The notes beneath the pieces are model-generated. The model ran no database searches. It was given only the letters and a program-made list of their open reading frames with translations, and was not told where the DNA came from. The translations under genes were made by a program, and so were the position numbers. From assembly GCA_019828565.1 (NCBI GenBank), contig JAHDYR010000017.1, forward strand, positions 1 through 64,000: a stretch of 64,000 nucleotides of DNA, in the 5' to 3' direction. Positions 29,331 through 37,478 of this stretch are shown here, one piece after another. The DNA comes from Carpediemonas membranifera. Lineage: Eukaryota > Fornicata. Within the stretch, counting starts at the first letter, position 1. Each line of letters opens with the position of its first letter.

Positions 29331-29905
29331 GAATGCACTACAAAGGCATATCCAAATCTTTATTCAATCTCAACGACCTCGCGCTTCTTCTGGTACAGCG
29401 TGGCGTGAGCCGGATCGCCTTCGATGACAATAGCGAAATTATCTGTCAACCCCCACAAGTCTGCATCGGGTGCAAGCATGGTGGTGCCATCAAACAGGTA
29501 TAAGATGGCGGAGATGCCTTGCATGCCGTTGTATCCGTCGTATGACTGGACAACAAGGATGTTCCGCTTCTGCTTCCTTGCCCAGACTCGGATGGCGTTC
29601 GAGTTATAGTAGCCGGAGTCCGGATCTGTCAGGCTACGCTCCGTGACATTCTTCTTAGACCAGTACTTGGCCTTCACTGACTGGCAGAGGCCACGCTGCC
29701 ACTTTTTCGAAGTCGCCATCAACTCGGCCACCCAACTCAATGGCTTGGAGACAATATGCAACGCAGTTGCCGTCACTCTTGACATGAATCGCGGTACAGC
29801 CAGCCGTGAGAGCCTCCGCGTTGATGCACGTCTGCACCGCGGCCTCAGAGGTGATGCGAGTCTGAGTCTCCGGCTCAGTCTGGATGCAGGCGTCGCATTT
29901 GGTCA
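29227..29905. repeat. Duplicated block 1a (OTU catalytic half), left copy
   Basis: Near identical to 47371-48045. It covers the 3' part of the split OTU fragment, a short spacer and the catalytic half of the next OTU gene. At about 29905/48045 similarity stops abruptly inside the OTU genes and resumes at 31443/49311. Confidence 0.8.
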
Positions 29906-30858
29906 CGTCCTCCTCATGTGACTCACCCTTCCTCTCCTCTGTCACCACCTCCTCGTGTGCCTCGCGCTTCTTCTCCTCTGTCACCATCTCCTCCTCGTCT
30001 GACTCCTCTGAGTTGCTATCGACATCAGCGATCTTCTGAGGGATTGTCATGAGGGCCTTGCGCTTCATGTGGATTGTGTCGCTCTTCCCCGTACGGCGGG
30101 GGGGTACTCGTTCGTGCTTGGTGTGTGCCCGACTGGGGTAGGTCGCGGCGAAACGGCGCGGGTGTCGGGCTGGCACCCATGGAGATGTCAGCTGCGTACC
30201 CCACGTCTTGCAGCAGCCTCGTGACGGTCTCCTCCAGCTCGAGTACTCTCTTCTGCGCCTTGTGATGGAGCACTCGTGCCTCCATCGGAAGAGATGGGAG
30301 GTCTTTGTGAATCCAGTCCTTCATTTCGAGCAGCTTGGATACGCGAAGGTATCTGTCGAACTGGACGTCGACGTGGTTGTCCCCAGCAACCGAAGCTGAC
30401 TCTCAAGAGGCGCGAATGCGAAGCTCGCCGTGCACCTCCTTCTGGACTCTATGCCACAGGACGTAGTTGCGAGCGTTATTGTCCTCCCACTCCTTGAGCT
30501 TCTGGGCGATCTTTCTCTCGCGCCGGCGCTTGATCGCGCGTTCTCTAATCTCATCGTCGGACTCGTTGTCAAAGTCCACCTCACTCTCACTGTCGCACAA
30601 CTCAGAATCGTCGACGCCGCTCTCTTCACCACTGTCCACGCCACTCTCATCGTCGACGGGTTCTTTCTTAGCGCTCTCGGCCTTGCCCTTGCCCTTGTCC
30701 TTCTCCTCGGCGTCAATGGCCTCAATAATGGCCTTACGCGCCTTGCGCTTCTCCTGGCTATACACGATATCAGCCTGGTTGTCGTCAACCCACTTCGCCA
30801 GCGCGCCAAGCTTCTTGGAACTTCTTGGTCCGGCGAGTGCCATAAACTGCTTCTTCAA
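29360..30858 (-). pseudogene. OTU-like cysteine protease, frameshifted copy
   Basis: The catalytic half is almost identical to the intact copy: SDGNCVAYCLQAIELGG, then SVKAKYWSKKNVTERSL and GDPAHATLYQKK. At 29703-29707 a run of five T replaces four, shifting the frame between DFEK and WQRGLCQ. The N-terminal half is unrelated or very diverged: MALAGPRSSKKLGALAKWVD with an acidic centre (DDESGVDSGEESGVDD) and basic RRRERKIAQK, and it changes frame again near 30400 and 30100. The stretch upstream (30859-30945) matches the other OTU copy in Y-I-G-I-N-x-N-H, which suggests either a common 5' leader with a TATATAGG box or extra coding sequence. Confidence 0.6.
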
Positions 30859-30949
30859 CTTATCATGGAGCTCCTCCTTCTCGTCCTTCGTGAGGCGGAA
30901 TTTCGTGGTGATATGGTTCAGGTTGATTCCTATATAAGCATTGCTATGA

Positions 30950-31114
30950 CTACAAACGCTTCCTGATGACTAGATCGAGCAGTTTCCGTTCATCCAGCAA
31001 AACCGCGCGAAGGACAGCACATTTGGCATGATTGGTGGTTGCCTTGGTGTATGCAGCCAATATCGCATCGTACTGTTCCTTGCTAGCGCTCTCAATCCAC
31101 TTTAGCAAGTCCAT
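30950..31114 (-). CDS. Small 54-residue protein upstream of OTU gene
   Basis: ATG at 31112-31114 starts MDLLKWIESASKEQYDAILA and the frame closes after 54 codons. A homologue lies in the same place before the other OTU gene (48927-49100): WIESAS/WIESTS, then NHAKCAVLRAVLLDE versus NKAKSAVLRDKLLDE. Conservation in protein but divergence in DNA argues for a real gene. Function unknown; the fixed position just upstream of OTU suggests a functional pair. Confidence 0.55.
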   Translation of the reverse strand: MDLLKWIESASKEQYDAILAAYTKATTNHAKCAVLRAVLLDERKLLDLVIRKRL

Positions 31115-31316
31115 GTTCGGCACTATCAGCAAGAGAGCATAAAAAATGGACATAGAGTGCCAAAAGTAATAAACTGAAACCATCCACATGGCAACTATGT
31201 ACCTAGGCGGCCTCATTACCTCCAATACCTTCCGTATCTGCTTTTTTTGTCCGTCCCTACTTCGTCCCACGAACCAGAAAAAAAGCGCAAAGAGAGGGCC
31301 CTTTGAATAATTCTAT

Positions 31317-31375
31317 AACGGCAGCAGAGCATAAAACACGGTTCGAAAGGGCTGATTTTATGCTCTCTTGCCGTT
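31317..31375. other. Hairpin with 20 bp arms
   Basis: Arms 31317-31336 and 31356-31375 pair at 18 of 20 positions, with AGAGCATAAAA matched exactly and a 19-base loop. It is not present at the equivalent place in the other copy of the block. Role unknown. Confidence 0.4.
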
Positions 31376-32025
31376 AGTTCAAGCCGAGGCACGCTTCGGG
31401 CGAGCTCCGGCCAAGGGGTCCAGGAGTCAGCTTTTGGGGGAAGGTCTGTGGTGCTCTAACGTACCTCGGGACGCACTGTGGAGGCCCCTAGAGTGCTCGG
31501 TCATGGCATGTCAGACCAAGGGTCCCTCAAATCTGGCCCCATTCAGGATGCTCCCCCTAAATGTTCCGTTGCAAGCGTCTGACGGAGGTTCTCTGGATAC
31601 CGACCAAGATGGAGGTCACGTGGATCAACGGACGATAATTACGGTATTCTGGCCATGCCTGGTACTCTCAAATCATCTATACTGCTCTGTGGTTTATTTA
31701 TAGTTCATATTGTATGGTCCTGATGGACTTATGGTACTTGATGTTGTTTAGGGATTATTGTTGCTTTAATGATGCTCTGCGCTCGCTTACTGATGATTCT
31801 TAATGTTGTGCACATGCCTACTACGTTAAAGCCGCCAGTATTCTTTCTATTCTTAAGTTCGCCATTTCAATCTCGTTGCGAGCATAAAGTGCGCGAATGC
31901 GCGGGTCAGTTCCCCCGTTTTCAGCGAAGCTGATGCGACAACACAGAGGCAAGCGAATCCTTACACCCCAGGCGTCGCCAGGAAGCCGTTGTCTGCCATG
32001 AACACTAAGCAGTGGTGAGATAAAC

Positions 32026-32341
32026 GGAATTCAGACTTTCTGCCTGCACGACCTCAAATTTTGACTCCCCTCGGCACCGAAAAGGCACCTATATCCATGA
32101 ATACCCTCTACAGTGATGTATCCACCCGATAAATGGATTTCAAATTTGTCGGGTCTCATGATAAATGGATTTCAGACTTTCGTACTGTTGGCCATCTGAG
32201 AATTTATGAACGACCTCTAGAATATTTTGAAATGCAAGAACGTGCCTATGGCACTCTTTTGTACCCCTGAACACGGTTTGACCACTGTTTTGGGCATTTG
32301 GAGAGATTCGAATTTTTGTGCAAGACGAAAGTCTGAAATCC
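32026..32341 (+). promoter_or_regulatory. Iterated motif upstream of 409-residue gene
   Basis: GGATTTCAGACTTTCGT occurs at 32167-32183 and as its exact reverse complement at 32325-32341, 9 bp before the ATG. Related copies are at 32026-32042 (GGAATTCAGACTTTCTG) and about 32135 (GGATTTCAAATTTGTCG). The other gene copy has the same set at 49892-49908, 50001, 50033-50049 and 50192-50208. Such iterons are typical of operators or replication-like binding sites; here the role is inferred. Confidence 0.5.
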
Positions 32342-32349
32342 GTATATCG

Positions 32350-33579
32350 ATGGAAGGAAGCCCGCAGGAGATGGAAACAACCATGGAAGCTGTGAAGAAT
32401 GCTTGGTTGTGCACCATCAGCAAGAAATCTTCCCGGAAAGCGGCTGCAAACAACCTTTCGCGGTTCGTTCAATTCTTACAACGTGAGCGAGGGAGTACCG
32501 AGGACGAAGCGCTCTCCGTGATCCGGTCCGAGGATGTTAGATCGCTTGTGCCCGGTTTTGCTGCATCATTGAACAAGGCAACCGCTGCTGTCACTCTCAG
32601 TGCCGTCAACTCATTCCGAAACTCCGGCAGAGACAATGTCAAGCCGCTTGGGCAGTTTGAGCCTGTCGCATCGGAAGCTATTGTCCGACTAGTCTTCCCC
32701 TACAATGCGCTGGCTCTTATCATCAGCCACACGGGCATGACAGCTATTTCCGCCCGCGATATTGACATCAGTGAGCGAGCTCTTCAGCTTCCCGAAGAGC
32801 TCGCTGCCTGGATAGTATTCTCCAAGGCCTCATCCGCACTGTCTCATGTAGCGCCGAGCACCTTCTCGGAGGCTCTCAAGCAGGTCGGGCTCAGTGTCAA
32901 CCAGCTTCGCTATGCGCCCCCGGTGCATGTCGATGTCAACCAGCTTAAGACGCGGGAGATTGAGAGAGAGAGACGGACTGGCAGGCCCAGAGACTTGACC
33001 AAGGTTCGGAAGGTCATTATGGACAAGCGCATCAGCCTCACCGATGATCAGTTCCGCCACCAGCTGGCAAACAGCCACCTGACGACCCTGCAGCGCCCGA
33101 CGATCTTTGATCTCAACCCGGAGATCACAAGCTCTGCCGACCTGGTGCCGCCGATGCTCGATGACTGGCTTTACAACAGGCTCAAGGCCAGAATGATCGA
33201 GCTTCACGATACTAAGAAGAAAGAGAGGCAGAGCGAGGCTGACAAGGAGGCGGAGTTCGGCTCGCTGACTCGCGAGACAGAGATGCCAGAGGGCGAGAGA
33301 GAGGGCGATACTGACGAGGAGGCGGTGTCCGACGAGCCAGCTTACCAGGCAGAGTGGATGCACTACGAGGTGCCAGCTCGCGAGGAGAGCGAGGAGGGCG
33401 CCTTTGGTGAGGAGGTGGACTTATGCAAGAGTGCCGATGAGGAACCAAAGATCGACCACGACGAGCATGGCGGGGAGGTGGCGGGCAGAGATGGTGATGG
33501 GGAGATTCAAGAGAACGTGACTGATGAGGAGCGCTCAGAGAGCGATACTGCCGACAGTATCGTCTTTTCCTTCATCTGA
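32350..33579 (+). CDS. 409-residue protein with weak tyrosine-recombinase resemblance, copy 1
   Basis: The ATG at 32350 (MEGSPQEMETTMEAVK) is chosen because the longer upstream frame is broken in the second copy. Residues about 15-85 (KKSSRKAAANNLSRFVQFLQ, then ATAAVTLSAVNSFRN) have the pattern of the SAM-like core-binding domain of tyrosine recombinases. Farther on ISHTGMTAISARDIDIS recalls T-G-L-R-x-S-E-L-x-x-L-x-x-x-D-I, and HQLANSHLTTLQRPTIF recalls the L-G-H-x-x-x-x-T-x-x-Y block. The catalytic Arg, HxxR and Tyr are not evident, so a degenerate or unrelated fold is possible. The last 90 residues are acidic and rich in Glu. It lies 176 bp upstream of the kinase on the same strand. Confidence 0.5.
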   Translation: MEGSPQEMETTMEAVKNAWLCTISKKSSRKAAANNLSRFVQFLQRERGSTEDEALSVIRSEDVRSLVPGFAASLNKATAAVTLSAVNSFRNSGRDNVKPLGQFEPVASEAIVRLVFPYNALALIISHTGMTAISARDIDISERALQLPEELAAWIVFSKASSALSHVAPSTFSEALKQVGLSVNQLRYAPPVHVDVNQLKTREIERERRTGRPRDLTKVRKVIMDKRISLTDDQFRHQLANSHLTTLQRPTIFDLNPEITSSADLVPPMLDDWLYNRLKARMIELHDTKKKERQSEADKEAEFGSLTRETEMPEGEREGDTDEEAVSDEPAYQAEWMHYEVPAREESEEGAFGEEVDLCKSADEEPKIDHDEHGGEVAGRDGDGEIQENVTDEERSESDTADSIVFSFI

Positions 33580-33718
33580 CATTGTGATTGTGATTGTAAA
33601 GAGGAAGAGTTTATGATTGGAGCATAGCTGATGTCCATAAACACCATTCATAAGCCAGTCCTGGCTTGTTTTCCACTGCTACTTCTCTCGTTGCGACGCA
33701 CAGCTAGCTGTCGCGAAA

Positions 33719-33729
33719 TGCACTTTAAG
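33719..33729 (+). promoter_or_regulatory. TGCACTTTAAG motif before kinase
   Basis: Lies 26 bp upstream of the kinase ATG; identical at 51574-51584 in the second copy. Confidence 0.35.
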
Positions 33730-33755
33730 ACCGAATTTCACACAGCTACCTGTGC

Positions 33756-35066
33756 ATGGTGTTTGAGCTAGATAGCGACAAGCTGGAGCGACTTACTTCC
33801 TTACCTGGTAATAGTAGACAATATCTGCACGACTTTGAACCTGAAAAGCTGCAGGTCGTGATCAAAGTTGATGAGCATTATGGTATGGAGGTTCCCACCC
33901 TGCTAGCGCTCAAGGACAGTCGGCATGTCCTCCCTGTCGTCGATACAGGTTTTGTCGACCGTGATCCAGCCTTCATGGCTCCTTTGGTCAACTGTACCCC
34001 CTTCGCTGGCATCTGCAAGGCTCACTCCAGCGTGCAGTTCCGCTATGTTTCGCATCTGCTGCAGGCAGTATGCTACATGCATGACCACGGGGTTGTCCAT
34101 TGCGATATTAAGTCAGACAACTTCCTCTTCAGCAAGAGTCAGAAGGGATACCTCATTGATTTTGGGTCTGCAATGAGGAAGCCGGCTAATGGCGACGACA
34201 GGTGGGCCATACAACTGAGATTCGCATCCGAGTATCGCGGCACCCATGGATATTTGCCCCCAGAGCTTTTCTACGAGTACCTTGTCTCGCGCTCAGTGAT
34301 TCCTGCTGCACGCGACACCTCCAAGCTCGCGCGCATGACGGCAGGGGCTCTTTCCGTCACTTCTTATGTCGTGACACCTGCATCGGACATTTACTCTTGC
34401 GGTATTGTCATTATGATGCTCGTTAACGGTCTCTCTCTCTCTAAGTCCCCCTTTGCCGCGAAGGTGACTGACATGGGTGCAAACATGGCGCAGATCGACA
34501 ACAAGAAGAAGAAGAAGATGCTGAAGCTTGGTAGCTTGCTGAACTGGTGCCAATTCTATGGTGGGCAGTTGCAGTTGTCACCTCAGGCACAGACACATTT
34601 CAAAGATTGCCTCGAGTGTGTCAACGTGAACTCTGAGCTCCCGATTCGCGGCACCACGCCACCTACTTGTCTCAGCCTGTACGACCTGGCAATGCAGATG
34701 CTCCACTTCGACCCTGCGAAGCGTCCCACTGCTGCCGAATGTCTTGAAAAGCTCAAGGTCATCATGCGCGTGCATGAATGCGTCGCCAAGCCGAGTCCGC
34801 TTCTGTTAGATGATACAGAAGAGGTCACCCTGTCTGCAGCTCAGCGAAAGAGACTGACCGACTGCTGTCAGCGAGGGTTTGAGGGTCAAGTCTTCTATCG
34901 GCGCTGCATAGTGTGTGGTAGAGACCTTCATGGACGCGAGAACGTCAGCTGTGACACATGCCACAAGGGATACAGGCAGGTGAGCACCAATAAGTGCGCA
35001 AAAGGTGTGCGCGGAAGACTGCACAGGCAGTTTATTGCAATGATTGAGCGGACGAAAAGAGATTGA
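33756..35066 (+). CDS. Protein kinase with C-terminal zinc ribbon, copy 1
   Basis: 436 residues from ATG at 33756. Kinase motifs in order: VVIK with candidate ATP-anchoring K37, VVHCDIKSDN (catalytic loop, D117 and N122, with Cys in place of the Arg of HRD), LIDFGSA (DFG at 135-137), GTHGYLPPEL in the APE position (about 162-171), and the F-helix Asp in ASDIYSCG (D211). A glycine-rich loop is not obvious. A Lys-rich insert (NKKKKKM, about 249) precedes the C-lobe end. Residues 384-402 form C-x2-C-x11-C-x2-C, a zinc ribbon also seen in simpler form in the 357-residue proteins. It is probably an active Ser/Thr kinase; the target is unknown. Only one base change is apparent versus the 51.6 kb copy, if any. 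Confidence 0.75.
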   Translation: MVFELDSDKLERLTSLPGNSRQYLHDFEPEKLQVVIKVDEHYGMEVPTLLALKDSRHVLPVVDTGFVDRDPAFMAPLVNCTPFAGICKAHSSVQFRYVSHLLQAVCYMHDHGVVHCDIKSDNFLFSKSQKGYLIDFGSAMRKPANGDDRWAIQLRFASEYRGTHGYLPPELFYEYLVSRSVIPAARDTSKLARMTAGALSVTSYVVTPASDIYSCGIVIMMLVNGLSLSKSPFAAKVTDMGANMAQIDNKKKKKMLKLGSLLNWCQFYGGQLQLSPQAQTHFKDCLECVNVNSELPIRGTTPPTCLSLYDLAMQMLHFDPAKRPTAAECLEKLKVIMRVHECVAKPSPLLLDDTEEVTLSAAQRKRLTDCCQRGFEGQVFYRRCIVCGRDLHGRENVSCDTCHKGYRQVSTNKCAKGVRGRLHRQFIAMIERTKRD

Positions 35067-35223
35067 TACTTTCTGTGATGCAGGAATGAGATCAATGCTG
35101 CTGACAGGTCTCGAGATGGCAGAGGTGCTGGAGAAGAGAGCAGAAACAGAATCAGAAGTAAATGTCCTAAGGAGATGTAACAGAAGTAGCAAGCAATGTT
35201 TAATAACGTATGAACAGTCCTTT

Positions 35224-35640
35224 TGATGTTGTTTAGTGATTTTGTGCATTAACGACCGAGAACAGTGGAGTGCAACGCAGATGTTGGTTATTGATGGTAG
35301 ATGGCGCGCTTTTGACGACAGCTGGTTGCTTTTGCAGTATAAAGAACCGCATAGCTGCCACTAGTTCCTTCCAATAATGCTTTCCCGCCATTTTGAGGTT
35401 GGAATGAAATTCCAAGCACCGTGCACTTTATGTAATTGCCCAATATCAACGCCACCCCCGCCCCCAGCGCCTCCACGCCCCACGCCAACGCCACCTCCGC
35501 CCCCTGGCGCTCAGTTCAGGAGATGTCCGGTCGATAAGCCATAAACTGCACGGATCCACAAACGTGGATTGGCCTGAACGACAGCGCTGAGGCCCAAACA
35601 GGTGGTGAGACATTAAAAAGACTCATTTGCAATCCATTTA
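35224..35640. repeat. Repeat A, copy after first kinase
   Basis: About 420 bp. It starts TGATGTTGTTTAGTGA, carries the small minus-strand ORF 35233-35391, a run of proline-codon-like CCACCCCC/GCCTCCACG units, and the palindrome core at 35540-35600. Other copies: 37085, 53081, 54896, 56742, 58606, 60470, 62333 and reversed at 5627-6037. Confidence 0.9.
35554..35569. repeat. Palindrome ATCCAC-N4-GTGGAT (one of 18)
   Basis: Starts of all copies: 5692, 17362, 17516, 20940, 35554, 37415, 38551, 38704, 44675, 45811, 45964, 47204, 53413, 55227, 57075, 58939, 60801 and 62664. Central four bases are AAAC (GTTT on the reversed copy) in most, ATTT in repeat C, and AACT or AGTT at the starts of the 357-residue genes. 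In repeats A and B it lies in a shared core that begins ATAAACTGCACGG and continues after the palindrome with TGGCCTGAACGACAGCGCTGA. Confidence 0.85.
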
Positions 35641-35659
35641 ACCACATCACTCTCTCTGA

Positions 35660-36262
35660 TCATTCATATTTGAAGGTTAGGGCATTAACAACCATGTGAT
35701 CCTTCGCGCTGGAGTTAAGACGATAAATGATGTAGTAGGTAAACTCTTCTTCATCGATCTTCTCGTCAACAAGCGCCTTATACCAAACCATGAACTCATT
35801 GGGAACGGTGACCATCACGAAGACAATCTTGCGTTCAATATCAGAGACACGGAAGGGGAAGTGCTGAGTCGCAAAGTCAGCTAGCGTCCTGCCGCTACAG
35901 GAAAGGGCGATCTTGCCCCAATGCAGGAACTCCAAGTGACGCTGCATGACGCTTGATGCTCGCTCAATGCTCGATACATGCTCGACACCACGAGAGGAAG
36001 ATGATATTGTTCTCGTGATGCTGTCCGTACCCGAGCACCGCACAACTCCGTCTCCATAGCTCTCCTGCAGAGCAGCCGTTTTCTCGTTGTAAATCGTCGC
36101 CGCGTTCTCTGTAGTTAGCCAGAACATCACAAATCGTTCCACACAGGAATCCTCGATCATGTTGATGCATTGACTTGCGGTCTCTATCTTACCACGCTTT
36201 ATAGTGGTGTATAGAGCCGCAAGATGCTCAAATGCGATCCACTGTTGGCTGTCTGTCGTCAT
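35660..36262 (-). CDS. Unknown 200-residue protein divergent from SET gene (single-copy locus)
   Basis: ATG at 36260-36262 (MTTDSQQWIAFEHLAALYTT); 200 codons, TGA stop. Homologous to the 187-residue protein at 18898-19461 and nearly identical to intact array copies at 57181, 59045 and 60907. No known domain. It contains FVMFWLTTENAATIYNEKTA and a C-terminal VTVPNEFMVWYKALVDEKID block that is best conserved. The SET gene starts 66 bp away on the other strand, so both probably share a bidirectional promoter. Confidence 0.6.
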   Translation of the reverse strand: MTTDSQQWIAFEHLAALYTTIKRGKIETASQCINMIEDSCVERFVMFWLTTENAATIYNEKTAALQESYGDGVVRCSGTDSITRTISSSSRGVEHVSSIERASSVMQRHLEFLHWGKIALSCSGRTLADFATQHFPFRVSDIERKIVFVMVTVPNEFMVWYKALVDEKIDEEEFTYYIIYRLNSSAKDHMVVNALTFKYE

Positions 36263-36328
36263 CGTTCAAATCCGATGTGCAGGTTATGGAACAGAGAGCG
36301 AGTTTCGCAATTGTGAGTGACAACAGGA

Positions 36329-37045
36329 ATGCACACTATCATGATCCCGCATGTTGCTACAGATGGATCAGAGGAAGAGGAGAACATTACAATGTCTTTA
36401 GATGATTACGAGAAATTGATGTCTCTGAAAAAGCTCTCTAAGGAGGATAGAGAGCAGTTCCTCGGTGCAGGTGGCAAGAAGGCGGACTCTGAGCATGCAG
36501 GCGAAGAACTACTTGAGAACGGCATCGCTAAGACCGCAGATGGGATCCTTCTTGAGCCACAGAAGTCCCTCATGGGCACCGATGTTGGCCAAGGGGTCAT
36601 CTCGTCGCACCGAATCGACTTCGGTTCTCTGGTCGGTGTCTATGCTGGTGAGGTCATCCATGAGCGCCAGTCAAATGGTAACTACGACTACCTCATCGAT
36701 GGAACCCAGTTTTGCGTCAGCGCCAACCCTGAAACAATCGGTGTCCATCGCATCAACGACAACCCGGTCGTGACCAATGTGCAGTGCCACATTGGTCACG
36801 TTCTTGTTCGTGTTGCTGCTGATGAGACGAAACTGCTCCCGCTTCTCTTCTTCGTGTGCGTTCGAACAATTCACCCCTACGAATATTTATCACTCGAGTA
36901 CGACCATCACTACTGGGCCCAAGGAGAGTGGGAGCGACTTCCGCTGTTCGTTGTGTCGTTCAAGCGCCTTGCCCAGAACGCATCCCTCCATGGTATATCT
37001 TCTGCCCGAGAGACGGCGCGTCAGTACCTGCGCCTGGCTGAATAG
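36329..37045 (+). CDS. SET-domain protein (single-copy locus)
   Basis: ATG at 36329 (MHTIMIPHVATDGSEEEEN) gives 238 residues; a longer frame starts only at GTG. An acidic and helical N-terminus (about 1-80) is followed by a SET-like domain: GQGVISSHRIDFGSLVGVYA with GEVI (G-x-G and Y-x-G-E-x-I equivalents), YDYLIDGTQFCVSANPETIG, RINDNPVVTN where canonical SET domains have N-H-S-C-x-P-N, and HPYEYLSLEYDHHYW as the G-E-E-L-x-x-D-Y end. There is no post-SET cysteine cluster. Lysine methyltransferase activity is expected from the family but the altered NHSC pocket makes it uncertain. Array copies differ by very few residues. Confidence 0.65.
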   Translation: MHTIMIPHVATDGSEEEENITMSLDDYEKLMSLKKLSKEDREQFLGAGGKKADSEHAGEELLENGIAKTADGILLEPQKSLMGTDVGQGVISSHRIDFGSLVGVYAGEVIHERQSNGNYDYLIDGTQFCVSANPETIGVHRINDNPVVTNVQCHIGHVLVRVAADETKLLPLLFFVCVRTIHPYEYLSLEYDHHYWAQGEWERLPLFVVSFKRLAQNASLHGISSARETARQYLRLAE

Positions 37046-37084
37046 GTAAACGGACGTCTATAGTATCTATCTTTTGTTCCTTTC

Positions 37085-37450
37085 TGATGTTGTTTAGTGA
37101 TTTTGTGCATTAACGACCGAGAACAGTGGAGTGCAACGCAGATGTTGGTTATTGATGGTAGATGGCGCGCTTTTGACGACAGCTGGTTGCTTTTGCAGTA
37201 TAAAGAACCGCATAGCTGCCACTAGTTCCTTCCAATAATGCTTTCCCGCCATTTTGAGGTTGGAATGAAATTCCAAGCACCGTGCACTTTATGTAATTGC
37301 CCAATATCAACGCCACCCCCGCCCCCAGCGCCTCCACGCCCCACGCCAACGCCACCTCCGCCCCCTGGCGCTCAGTTCAGGAGATGTCCGGTCGATAAGC
37401 CATAAACTGCACGGATCCACAAACGTGGATTGGCCTGAACGACAGCGCTG
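37085..37450. repeat. Repeat A joined to 357-residue gene
   Basis: Repeat A up to and including the palindrome (37415-37430), then an abrupt switch to the 3' end of the 357-residue gene (GATGCCCAGACATGC), which elsewhere follows repeat B. Contains the small minus-strand ORF 37094-37252. Confidence 0.85.
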
Positions 37451-37478
37451 ATGCCCAGACATGCATATATACATTCAT

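Larger units (their letters stand above)
31443..35640. repeat. Duplicated block 1b (409-residue gene, kinase, repeat A), left copy
   Basis: About 4.2 kb nearly identical to 49311-53501, in the same orientation, offset about 17.86 kb. Differences are scattered single bases and small indels. Confidence 0.9.

Noticed and set aside
31368-31703. Plus-strand 111-residue frame, with a 60-residue version at 49369-49551.
   Set aside because: The shared part is simply duplicated DNA; upstream parts differ, there is no motif, and the frame shows no independent conservation.
32227-32349. Longer N-terminus for the 409-residue protein.
   Set aside because: It starts at TTG, overlaps the iterons, and is broken by indels in the other copy; the ATG at 32350 is common to both.
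35400-35520. Helitron 3' end (palindrome near a terminus).
   Set aside because: No CTRR end follows the palindrome at the usual distance and there is no Rep/helicase gene in the window.
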